Assembly (NCBI GenBank): GCA_016788205.1
Contig: JAEUTA010000009.1
Span: 1-64,000, forward strand
Reading direction: 5' to 3'
DNA length: 64,000 nt
Origin: Flavobacteriales bacterium
GTDB lineage: Bacteria; Bacteroidota; Bacteroidia; Flavobacteriales_F; PHOS-HE28
Shown here: piece after piece, positions 19,343 through 27,183 of the stretch
Position numbering within the stretch: position 1 is the first letter of the stretch
Layout of the letters: every line of letters starts with the position of its first letter
Translations under genes and position numbers: made by a program
The notes under the pieces: generated by a model
What the model was told of the DNA's origin: nothing
Seen by the model: only the letters and a program-made list of their open reading frames with translations
Database searches by the model: none

Positions 19343-22300
19343 TTACACTGCGGCCGTGTTTTGCGAGGCTTTCTGTTGAGCGGGCGATAAGGGTAGATGG
19401 ATGGTCACGCGCAGTCCTGGGCTCGCACAGGCCAACGTGATCCTCCCACCGATCTGTCGCATGCATTCAGCGATGATCACGAAGCCGAGCCCGGTGGCCG
19501 GCCCGATACGTTCGGGATCGTCCAGTTGGGAGTTCCCTTTCAATTCATCCTCCAAACGTTTCAAGATCGCAAGTGGGATCCCTACACCATTGTCCGTTAT
19601 GCTCAGCAGGTAGCCATTCGGCGATAGGGCGCCACGAATGATGAGCTGGCTGGCGCGGGCATGTGTCCGCACGTTCATCAGTAAATTGTGCAGTACGATA
19701 CCGAGCAGGTCGGGGTCGGTTTCGATTCGGTCTTGGGGCGGCACTTCGTTGAGCGCACGGATCCCGGCTTGTTGGATCATCTCACGGACACGGTCCGTTC
19801 CCTGTTCGACCAGGGCATGAAGGGCAACGGACCGGAAATGGGGCTCGGTGTGCTTGCTTCGGGTTCGGATCCAGGTGAGGAGACTCTCCGCATTGCTGTG
19901 GAGCTTTTGCGTGCTGGCGCTCAGGTCCGCCAGCGTCTCGCCAAGGTCGTTGCCGGGACGACCCTCGCGCAACAATACTTCCGCACTTTGCGCCACTCGG
20001 GCAACGAAGCGTAGCGGCGGCACCACGTCATGCGAGATCACCGAGATCAGATTCTGCTGATGGGTCACCGCACGCCGTAACTCCTGATTGGCGTGTAGGA
20101 TCGTCTCGGTCTGTAACGCCACGTTCTCCTCAAGCCATTTGTTGCGGCGCCGTAGTCGTGCGGTGTTCAGTTTGGTGCCTATGTACAACAGCAGCACCAG
20201 TGCAGCCCCATAAACGAGTATCGCAGGCCACGTGGCCCATAGTGGCCGGTTCACCACGAAGCCGTAGAATGGTGCGTCTTCGATGTGCCGAGCGGCAGAG
20301 CCCACTTTGCGTACGTGAACGACATAGTCGCCCGGCGGAGGGCGGATGAGTTCGATCGTGCGTACACCGTTGGATATGAGCTGCCATCCCTCAACGATGC
20401 CCGGAATGCGGTATTCCACTTGGGCGTTCTCCGGATCGCCCCAATACGGAAGCGAGAATTCGAATTGGATCTGCTCTACGTCGTGGTCCAGGTCCAGGTA
20501 ACGATCGATGCTCCAACGTTCACCATCCACATGCACGCGGCCTTGAATAAGATCCCGAGCCGGGAACGGATCGGGGATCAAGGCGGGGTCGAACTGTACG
20601 AGCCCTTCCAAAGCGGGGTAGGAGAGCAGGCCGTTGGACAGCTCCACCACGGCTGGCTCGCATCCCCCGTTGAATTCAAGGTTAACCATACCCGCAGCCG
20701 AACCGAACCGCGCCAAATAGGGCCGTTGTTGAGGATCCTTGAGGTAACCCCGGAGGTCTTCCAATGTCGTACGGATGAGGCCACGGTTCGTACTGATCCA
20801 AAGGATGCCTTGGCGCAACACGAAGCTGTGGGCGTAGTCCAGGCAGCCTGTAGGGTCATTGGGCATGCGCAACGCCTTACCTTCTTTCACCACGTACCAA
20901 CCGTTGCCGTAGGTACCAACGAAGAGGAATTCCTCGACCCGTTCGATCGTACGCACATCGGTATCCTCAAGTCCTGGTACCCCGTCATAGCCTCCGAGGT
21001 CGTTCTGTATGAACAAACCTCGGTCGGATCCGTACATCACGCGTCCAGCATCGTCCACGGCCAGTACGGAAGGCCAATCCTGGTAGCCCAGGGTCGTGAG
21101 CTTGGCCAGCACCTGCTCTCGCCCGAAGCGCCAACTCCGGATCTCATGCCCTGTGCTGATGAGCATGGAATCACCGAGTGCTTTCAAAGCGACGGTCGGC
21201 TTTGCGCCTTCCACGATCGGTCGCAGTACACGGCGTTCGGTATCGTAGCGCAGGATGGTCGAAGCACGAAGGAACCAGAGTGCGCCATCGTGGTCCTTCA
21301 CGAGGTTGAAGGGATTCGCATCGACCAGTTCAGGTATCTCCCGACATTGGTCCGGTGCCATGAAGAACACCTTCCGAGCAGCCGCGAAGTACAACTCATC
21401 AGGACCCACCTCGGCGTGCGCGAACACCGATCCCTTGGTCGCTTCGTAGCTGTTGCAGCCCATGGCGTGAAGTCGCTCTTCCCGCAGCACGTGGAGGCCG
21501 GTTGTCGCTGTACCGATCAGGATGACCCCGACTCGCGGTATGGACAGCACATCCGTTATCGACCGCGATGGAGGGATCTTGACATCCAGACGGGTGATGA
21601 CCAGGGCATCTCCACTCTGGTTCAGACGTAAGCTGAACAGCGCATCGTTCAAGGCCATGAAGGCCTCCGAGCGCCTATCGTGCCAGAATATCTCAGGCCA
21701 TCCACTTGCGCTGAGGGCAGGTTTCCCATGCACCGCCAGGGACCGCATGCCGCCGGTGCTTACATCGATAGCGAAGACCTCGCCCGCGGAGGTGAGACCT
21801 ATGGCGCGATCCCCCAGGAAAAAGCTCTGCTGTAAGGGGTGTTCCAATGTTCTTCTGAAGACCAATGAGGAGTCCCTCCACCCCCAAAGACTATCCCCGA
21901 TCAGTAGGTATTCGTGTTCGGAGACCGCATGGCTGGCTGGTGCTCTTTCGCTATTCGGGGAGAAAAGCCGCCTGGACCGGACGTGCGCCAGGTGCATTTC
22001 CACGGACGAAGCGCCACCAACCGCCTGCGTCCGATGGCGAGCGGCTAGCAGCAGGCGCGGCGCAATGTGCCCGTGGATGGTGTAGACGTTCCCGTAGGCA
22101 TCCTCCACGATGATCTCACCCAAGGCGGTGGGGATGATCTTCCGGATCCGCTTGGCCGGTAGAACACCCTCTCCCTGTAGCTCGAACGTGCGCAAGGCGC
22201 CACCGTCATATCGCACCAGCCCTCCTTCGGTAGCGATCCACACATACCCAGCCGTGTCCAGTTCCATATCCACCACGCTGTTCTGTGGCAGACCGTTGTT

Positions 22301-22405
22301 GGAGTTGAAATGCCGCCAGGTCTCGTAGCGTTGCGCACAGGAGATGAACCCTGAAAGTGCGGAAACAAGCAGGATGGCGGTGCGGGAGAGCGAAGCGCGT
22401 TTCAT
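19343..22405 (-). CDS. Sensor histidine kinase with two-component propeller periplasmic domain
   Basis: 1020 residues. After a signal segment, the periplasmic part has beta-propeller repeats of the Reg_prop type (NGLPQNSVVDMELD, GYVWIATEGGLVRYDGG, LWISTNRGLIRTTL), followed by a Y_Y_Y-like beta domain and one membrane helix near 720-743. A coiled coil leads to the dimerisation box SVISHDVVPPL with His792, and then a HATPase domain: N-box LHNLLMNVRTHA, G1 SITDNGVGIPLAIL and G2 GPATGLGFVI. Unlike the large hybrid kinases of Bacteroides, it has no fused receiver or AraC domain; the partner regulator is encoded just upstream with an ATGA overlap at 22402-22405. Ligand unknown. Confidence 0.9.
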   Translation of the reverse strand: MKRASLSRTAILLVSALSGFISCAQRYETWRHFNSNNGLPQNSVVDMELDTAGYVWIATEGGLVRYDGGALRTFELQGEGVLPAKRIRKIIPTALGEIIVEDAYGNVYTIHGHIAPRLLLAARHRTQAVGGASSVEMHLAHVRSRRLFSPNSERAPASHAVSEHEYLLIGDSLWGWRDSSLVFRRTLEHPLQQSFFLGDRAIGLTSAGEVFAIDVSTGGMRSLAVHGKPALSASGWPEIFWHDRRSEAFMALNDALFSLRLNQSGDALVITRLDVKIPPSRSITDVLSIPRVGVILIGTATTGLHVLREERLHAMGCNSYEATKGSVFAHAEVGPDELYFAAARKVFFMAPDQCREIPELVDANPFNLVKDHDGALWFLRASTILRYDTERRVLRPIVEGAKPTVALKALGDSMLISTGHEIRSWRFGREQVLAKLTTLGYQDWPSVLAVDDAGRVMYGSDRGLFIQNDLGGYDGVPGLEDTDVRTIERVEEFLFVGTYGNGWYVVKEGKALRMPNDPTGCLDYAHSFVLRQGILWISTNRGLIRTTLEDLRGYLKDPQQRPYLARFGSAAGMVNLEFNGGCEPAVVELSNGLLSYPALEGLVQFDPALIPDPFPARDLIQGRVHVDGERWSIDRYLDLDHDVEQIQFEFSLPYWGDPENAQVEYRIPGIVEGWQLISNGVRTIELIRPPPGDYVVHVRKVGSAARHIEDAPFYGFVVNRPLWATWPAILVYGAALVLLLYIGTKLNTARLRRRNKWLEENVALQTETILHANQELRRAVTHQQNLISVISHDVVPPLRFVARVAQSAEVLLREGRPGNDLGETLADLSASTQKLHSNAESLLTWIRTRSKHTEPHFRSVALHALVEQGTDRVREMIQQAGIRALNEVPPQDRIETDPDLLGIVLHNLLMNVRTHARASQLIIRGALSPNGYLLSITDNGVGIPLAILKRLEDELKGNSQLDDPERIGPATGLGFVIIAECMRQIGGRITLACASPGLRVTIHLPLSPAQQKASQNTAAV

Positions 22406-23055
22406 GATCTTCGGTAGCCGTGCGCATTGACCAACGTTTGCAACTCCAGCGCATTGGTCACGCTTAGTTTCTCGAACAGCCTGGCCTTGTAGGTGGCCAC
22501 GGTGCTCAGGCTAAGCCCCATGTGTTTCGCCATTTCCGTAACGCCCATGCCGGACAGAACGTGGTCGAGCACCAGCAATTCCTGCTTGGATAGGCGCGAG
22601 AAGGGTGAAGCGTTCGCGCCATCGGGATGGTCCAACGCGCGCAGTTCCGTTTCCAATCCCACATACACGTCGCCGGCCAATACCGTACGGATGGCTTTGA
22701 TCACCTCATCCTCGGAGGCTTCCTTGTTCAAGTAACCCGAACATCCCATGGCAAGCACCCGTTGTGCGTAGATGCGTTCCGGGTTCATCGAGTAGATGAG
22801 CACACGCATGGCCGGATAGTTCGCACGCAGTTCTTCGATGCGTTCCATGGCGTTGCCATCGGATAACTGAAGGTCCAGGACCAAGAGGCAGGGTATCGGA
22901 CAGTCTAGGAGCTTGGGGAAAAGGTCGCGTAGGGTGCCGACATCCTCCACCTGCAAATGCGGCATGCGCAGCATGAGCAAGTTGCGGAGGCCACGGCGAA
23001 TGATAACGTGGTCGTCCACGATAAGGATACGGTCCAATTGGGCGTGCGGGCTCAT
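22402..23055 (-). CDS. NarL/FixJ-family response regulator
   Basis: 217 residues. The receiver domain shows ILIVDDH at the N-terminus, the phospho-acceptor Asp61 (LVLDLQLSDG), Ser89 and Lys111 (GYLNKEAS). A LuxR-type helix-turn-helix occupies about 155-205 (LSKQELLVLDHVLSGMGVTE, LSLSTVATYKARLFEKL). It is the first gene of the minus-strand operon and overlaps the sensor kinase gene by 4 nt, so the two are a cognate pair. A short hairpin lies 25-40 nt upstream of the start. Likely targets are its own operon and perhaps other surface genes, but no binding site can be assigned. Confidence 0.93.
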   Translation of the reverse strand: MSPHAQLDRILIVDDHVIIRRGLRNLLMLRMPHLQVEDVGTLRDLFPKLLDCPIPCLLVLDLQLSDGNAMERIEELRANYPAMRVLIYSMNPERIYAQRVLAMGCSGYLNKEASEDEVIKAIRTVLAGDVYVGLETELRALDHPDGANASPFSRLSKQELLVLDHVLSGMGVTEMAKHMGLSLSTVATYKARLFEKLSVTNALELQTLVNAHGYRRS

Positions 23056-23079
23056 GCTGACAGAGGTCAGTTAATAAAG

Positions 23080-23095
23080 CGACCCCTTCGGGTCG
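23080..23095 (-). other. Small hairpin in the leader of the signalling operon
   Basis: CGACCC/GGGTCG separated by CTTC (GAAG on the minus strand) forms a 6-bp stem 25 nt before the response-regulator ATG, followed on the minus strand by CTTTATT. It could be a leader structure or weak attenuator. The rest of the 277-nt divergent gap to rimO shows only the rimO -7 element. Confidence 0.35.
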
Positions 23096-23300
23096 AAAGA
23101 ATTCTACGGGCGCAAGCCGGGGAGAGCCATACCCTTGCACCAGCGATCAATCGTTTTCCGCCCCGGCCCCGGGTGATCGGACTTGAAGTTCGGAAGACCT
23201 CCAAGAACGGTCGGGAGAGACCCGGGGACCGGCGGCGGAAAAACTACTGACCGGTCGAAGATAGAGGCCCTGACCTCTCTGCGCTCCCCGGTAGTCCCGT

Positions 23301-23308
23301 TAGCTTTG
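23301..23308 (+). promoter_or_regulatory. Putative -7 element of rimO promoter
   Basis: TAGCTTTG matches the Bacteroidota -7 consensus TAnnTTTG exactly and ends 24 nt before the rimO ATG. No clear -33 TTG at the usual spacing. Confidence 0.5.
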
Positions 23309-23332
23309 CGCACCTTTTTGTGGATCAACGGC

Positions 23333-24646
23333 ATGAAAGCGCGCACCCTGAAGCCTACCAAGGTCAACGTCGTTACCCTGGGCTGCTCGAAGAACACCTT
23401 CGACAGTGAGGTGATGATGGCCCAGCTGAAGGCCAATGGCATCACCGTGGACCACGAATCGGACAGCGGGGAGCACAACGTGGTGGTGATCAACACCTGC
23501 GGCTTCATCGATAATGCCAAGCAGGAGAGCATCGATACCATCCTCAGCTACGCGAAGGCGAAGGAGAAGGGGCTGGTGGAGAAGGTGTATGTCACCGGCT
23601 GCCTCAGCCAGCGTTATGCCCCGGAACTCAAGGCCGAGATCCCCCAGGTGGATGCCTGGTTCGGTACACGCGACCTGCCCCGCCTGCTGAAGACGCTGAA
23701 GGCCGATTACAAGAAGGAACTGGTAGGGGAGCGGCTCCTGACCACCCCTGCCCATTACGCCTACTTCAAGATCAGCGAGGGCTGCGACCGCAAGTGCTCC
23801 TTCTGTGCCATCCCGTTGATGCGCGGTAAACACATCAGCACGCCGATGGATCAGCTCGTGACCAACGCGGGCAACCTGGCCAAACAAGGGGTGAAGGAGT
23901 TGATCCTCATCGCGCAGGACCTCACCTACTATGGGCTGGACATCTACGGCAAGCGCAACATCGATGAACTGGTGGCGCGCTTGAGCGATGTGGAAGGCAT
24001 CGATTGGATCCGTCTGCACTACGCTTTCCCCAGCGGCTTCCCCATGGAGGTGCTGGATGTGATGCGCGACCGGCCCAACGTGTGTAACTACCTGGATATG
24101 CCGCTGCAGCACGGCAGCACCAACATGCTCAAGCGCATGCGCCGGGGCATCACCCAGGAAAAGACGGAAGCCCTGGTCTCCACGATCCGCGAGAAGGTGC
24201 CCGGCATCGCCATCCGTACTACGTTGATCGCCGGTTTCCCCGGTGAAACACAAGCGGACCATGACGACGGTCTGCGCTGGATCGAACGGATGCGATTCGA
24301 CCGCCTGGGTGCCTTCACCTATAGCCACGAGGAGGATACGCATGCCCATACCATGGAGGACGATGTTCCCGAGGCTGTCAAGCAGGAGCGCGCACAGGAA
24401 ATGATGGAATTGCAAGGCGCCATCAGCCTGGAGCTGAACCAAGCCAAGGTGGGCAAGGTGCTTAAAGTCTTGGTGGACAAAGCCGAGAACGGCCACTGGA
24501 TCGCGCGCAGCGAATTCGATTCTCCGGAAGTGGACAACGAGGTGCTGATCCCCTTCAGTGACGATGTACACCTTCGTGTCGGCGACTTCGCCCAGGCGCG
24601 TATCACCGAGGCCAACGAGCACGATCTGCGTGCTGTGGTGGCTTAG
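23333..24646 (+). CDS. rimO: Ribosomal protein S12 methylthiotransferase RimO
   Basis: 437 residues from the ATG at 23333; the frame is open further upstream but that part is not RimO-like. The N-terminal methylthiotransferase domain has VVTLGCSKNTFDSE and cluster cysteines Cys18, Cys56 and Cys90. The radical-SAM domain has GCDRKCSFC with Cys151, Cys155 and Cys158. A C-terminal TRAM domain covers about the last 65 residues (VLVDKAENGHWIARSEFDSP). The enzyme adds a methylthio group to the conserved aspartate of ribosomal protein S12, using two 4Fe-4S clusters. RimO is distinguished from MiaB by TLGCSKN. Its stop overlaps the convergent haem-protein gene by 4 nt. Confidence 0.95.
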   Translation: MKARTLKPTKVNVVTLGCSKNTFDSEVMMAQLKANGITVDHESDSGEHNVVVINTCGFIDNAKQESIDTILSYAKAKEKGLVEKVYVTGCLSQRYAPELKAEIPQVDAWFGTRDLPRLLKTLKADYKKELVGERLLTTPAHYAYFKISEGCDRKCSFCAIPLMRGKHISTPMDQLVTNAGNLAKQGVKELILIAQDLTYYGLDIYGKRNIDELVARLSDVEGIDWIRLHYAFPSGFPMEVLDVMRDRPNVCNYLDMPLQHGSTNMLKRMRRGITQEKTEALVSTIREKVPGIAIRTTLIAGFPGETQADHDDGLRWIERMRFDRLGAFTYSHEEDTHAHTMEDDVPEAVKQERAQEMMELQGAISLELNQAKVGKVLKVLVDKAENGHWIARSEFDSPEVDNEVLIPFSDDVHLRVGDFAQARITEANEHDLRAVVA

Positions 24647-25143
24647 TTCCGGCCACCACCGCTGCCGTCGCCCTTTCCGCCACCTTCGCCGGTCACAGCC
24701 GGTATCGCGTTCTTCAGCCCGTTGAAGTAGTCGACGAGCGTTTTGCGTTGGGCTGCATCCAAACGCGCATCGCCATGCGCCCAGGTGTAGGAGGGCAGGG
24801 GCATCTCTTCCGCCTCGATCAGCTCCACCGCTTCTTCCGCTTTGTGCCGTTGACGCTTGGGCTTATAGCCACCCCACGCGCTCATGTTGAACTCTTCGCG
24901 GCCTTCGTCGATGTGGTCCTGCAACCAGAAGTTCACCGGCGTGATGTAGCTGTACCACGGGTAGGTCGAGTGGTCGCTGTGGCAGTCGGAGCAGGCTGTG
25001 CCCAGAAGGTCTTGCACCTCCTTCGAGGGGCTCGTAATCACCACGAGGTCCAAGCCCGGATCGTTCGGTACCACCGAACGATCCGGTTGGAAGACCTGTG
25101 CAATGGCCAGTACGCCCAGCGCTATCCAGCCTTTGTTCCTCAT
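24643..25143 (-). CDS. Haem-binding domain protein (single CxxCH)
   Basis: 166 residues with an N-terminal membrane or signal segment (WIALGVLAIAQVF). Conserved features of the Bacteroidota haem-binding family are CSDCHSDHSTYPWYSYITPV, FWLQDHIDEGREEFNMSAWG, and a late HGDARLDAAQRKTLVDYFNGL. The CSDCH motif binds one covalent c-type haem, so the protein should act in the periplasm. The C-terminus is an unusual glycine-rich tail (GEGGGKGDGSGGGRN). Its ATG overlaps the stop of the upstream papain-like peptidase gene (ATGA at 25140-25143), so the two are co-translated. Substrate or electron partner unknown. Confidence 0.85.
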   Translation of the reverse strand: MRNKGWIALGVLAIAQVFQPDRSVVPNDPGLDLVVITSPSKEVQDLLGTACSDCHSDHSTYPWYSYITPVNFWLQDHIDEGREEFNMSAWGGYKPKRQRHKAEEAVELIEAEEMPLPSYTWAHGDARLDAAQRKTLVDYFNGLKNAIPAVTGEGGGKGDGSGGGRN

Positions 25144-26732
25144 CGTTTCTCGATCTCCAATACCACGGCCATGGCGGCTTTGCTGGCCGGACCGCTAGCC
25201 CCGAAGGTCTTGCCTTGCGTGTACTGCAACGAAGCGGCATCGGCCAGCTCGCCGCCGAACACGGCCGTCAGTTTGGCATCCATCCCTTGTGCTGTGGAAG
25301 CTTTCAACGCGGCATCCACCTTGTTGAAGTCGATGGCCTGGTTGTACACGAGGATGGTCATCACGTCGGTGGTGCCCACCTCATCGGCGGTCATGCTCTG
25401 GTCGCGCGGGAACTGGCGTGTGCCGGTGATGCCACAGTAGGGTGAGTGTTTCGGTGTGTTGGGGAAGAGGATGTAGCTGCTGCCATCGGTCTCCTGCCCG
25501 AAACAATAGGCGTAGCACTCGGTATTGTTCGTCATCTCCACCTTGAAGCGCGTGCCTTTGGCAATGGGCTTCTCCGTGCGGAAGGTGCGGCCACCAACGT
25601 GTTTCAGGGCGATATACTCGCCGGTCACTTTACCCGCTTCATCCACCAAGGGCAGGCCAAAGCCGATGTTGAAGGTGGTGGGTTTCACATCCAGTCCTTC
25701 GCCTTGTGGATAGACCGAATAAGCTTCCTTGGTGAAGTGGGCGAAGTCGCCGTAGCTCACCCACGCCAGGCCGTTCTTGCCCCACTCGGGTCCCCAGGAG
25801 TTCATGATCTGGAAGCCGCCCTCTTTGCCGAACTTGAAATCGTCGTAACCGATCACGCACATGGCATGGCCGCCGAAGCCCTGCATGCTGTAATCGCTTT
25901 GCGTGGGGATCCACTTGTCCTGCCCCATCATGTCCTGCATGAAGCTGCCGCCCACCATCATGCCGATCACTACCGGGCTGCCTTGGGAGAGCTGTTGTTT
26001 CATGGCCAGCATGTCCACCTCGGAACGCGGGTCATCGCTCCGCGAAAGACGCTGCGAGCCCTTGATGCGGAACTGTGATGCTTGTTGGCGCTGCTCCTCA
26101 GTGGGCAACTTGGCACAGCTTTGATCGGTGTAGGCGAACTGGCTGAAGGGGAGTGCGCCGCCGCCCTTCATCTGTTCCATGGCCCGCTGGATGTAGCTGC
26201 CCTGGCAGTCGCTGTTATCGATCTTGATCTGGTTGTACATGAACGCCGGGCTGAACGCCGTGCTGTTCGGGTCTTGTTTGGTGGCTGCCGCTTGCACGAT
26301 GGAACGAGCAGCGTAAGCACTGGCCCACGCCACACAGCTGCCTTGCTGGCCTTGGTTGCGGCGTTGCGGCGCGTACTGCTCCAGGGAGAAACGCTCGGGA
26401 AGCGGTGCGTTCACATTGTCGGCCAGGGGCTCGAAGACCTCTTCCTTGTCGTAAACAGCAGGGTCCATGTTACCCCCTGTAGCGAACTGCAAGAGCTGCG
26501 ACACGTTCCCGCCACCCTCGCCCAGGCAGCCTTTCAAACCGCCTGTGAAGTAGAGGAGGGCACCGATGCCAAGCACCACGATCATAAGCTTCGGATTCTT
26601 CATCAACAGGCCGATCAGCATGGGCAGCAGCGAACCCAGCCCGCCGCCGCCACCGCTCATTCCGCCGCCGCCACCTCCGGGCCTGCGACTGGGTCGTTCA
26701 TCGTTGCGGTCGTCTGTCATTCGAATGGGCAT
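25140..26732 (-). CDS. Membrane-anchored papain-like (C1A) peptidase with DUF4384-like tail
   Basis: 530 residues. A glycine-rich N-terminus (19-33) is followed by a membrane helix (about 49-64, LMIVVLGIGALLYFTGG), leaving the rest outside. The catalytic residues are all present: oxyanion Gln127 and nucleophile Cys133 (NQGQQGSCVAWASAY), His289 (GFGGHAMCVIGYDD) and Asn311 (MNSWGPEWG). There is no clear inhibitory prodomain. From about residue 375 a DUF4384-like beta domain follows (GTRFKVEMTNNTECYAYCFG, YILFPNTP). The start could be the ATG at 26732 or at 26720. It pairs with the haem-binding gene through a 4-nt overlap. Likely role is extracytoplasmic proteolysis; substrate unknown. Confidence 0.88.
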   Translation of the reverse strand: MPIRMTDDRNDERPSRRPGGGGGGMSGGGGGLGSLLPMLIGLLMKNPKLMIVVLGIGALLYFTGGLKGCLGEGGGNVSQLLQFATGGNMDPAVYDKEEVFEPLADNVNAPLPERFSLEQYAPQRRNQGQQGSCVAWASAYAARSIVQAAATKQDPNSTAFSPAFMYNQIKIDNSDCQGSYIQRAMEQMKGGGALPFSQFAYTDQSCAKLPTEEQRQQASQFRIKGSQRLSRSDDPRSEVDMLAMKQQLSQGSPVVIGMMVGGSFMQDMMGQDKWIPTQSDYSMQGFGGHAMCVIGYDDFKFGKEGGFQIMNSWGPEWGKNGLAWVSYGDFAHFTKEAYSVYPQGEGLDVKPTTFNIGFGLPLVDEAGKVTGEYIALKHVGGRTFRTEKPIAKGTRFKVEMTNNTECYAYCFGQETDGSSYILFPNTPKHSPYCGITGTRQFPRDQSMTADEVGTTDVMTILVYNQAIDFNKVDAALKASTAQGMDAKLTAVFGGELADAASLQYTQGKTFGASGPASKAAMAVVLEIEKR

Positions 26733-26766
26733 GGCTCGCTGGGTTTGGTGGTTCGGTAGGGTTGGA

Positions 26767-27093
26767 TCAAGGCCGGAAACGCTCCCGACCTGTCAGTAGA
26801 CGCCAGAAGAGGATGAAGTCACTCGCCAGGCTGTAGGTGGGGTATTGGAACGTGGCCGGCCTGTTCCGCTCGAAGAAGACATGGCCCACCCATGCGAAGC
26901 CATAGCCTCCCACAGGTATCATCCGCAGCCAAGTGGCATTGCGCGCAACGATGGCCAGGACGATCCATACGGCGATCAACGAGGTGCCGATGAAATGCAG
27001 AATACGACTGGTCGCGTTCCGATGCTCGCTCAGGTGGAAGGGGAAGAACTCCTTCAACGTGGTGTAACGTGCAGCGCGCGGATCGGAGGCCAT
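26767..27093 (-). CDS. Mpo1-like (DUF962) membrane protein
   Basis: 108 residues from the ATG at 27093; the longer frame to 27618 is the antisense shadow of bshC. Family signatures are LKEFFPFHLSEHRNATSRIL, HFIGTSLIAVWIVLAIV and the closing FAWVGHVFFERNRPATFQYP. Yeast Mpo1 is a dioxygenase in phytosphingosine alpha-oxidation, with conserved histidines as metal ligands; the corresponding HLSEHRN, HFIGT and GHVFFE histidines are visible here. Two membrane segments are likely. Bacterial members have no firmly known role. It is divergent from bshC with a 90-nt gap. Confidence 0.85.
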   Translation of the reverse strand: MASDPRAARYTTLKEFFPFHLSEHRNATSRILHFIGTSLIAVWIVLAIVARNATWLRMIPVGGYGFAWVGHVFFERNRPATFQYPTYSLASDFILFWRLLTGRERFRP

Positions 27094-27167
27094 GGTCAGG
27101 CGGAGGAGTCCGAAAAGTAGTGCGCACAACGCGTTCGTGTTCCACCGATCTTCCCCGCCCCCCCGGC

Positions 27168-27175
27168 TACCTTTG
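27168..27175 (+). promoter_or_regulatory. Putative -7 element of bshC promoter
   Basis: TACCTTTG is an exact TAnnTTTG match with only 8 nt between it and the bshC ATG at 27184. The transcript would be leaderless or nearly so. The motif overlaps a possible GTG start at 27175, which argues for the ATG. Confidence 0.55.
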
Positions 27176-27183
27176 TGCCCCCA

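Noticed and set aside
23300..24622. Minus-strand open frame of 440 codons opposite rimO
   Set aside because: Antisense shadow of a confidently identified radical-SAM enzyme; no recognisable domains.
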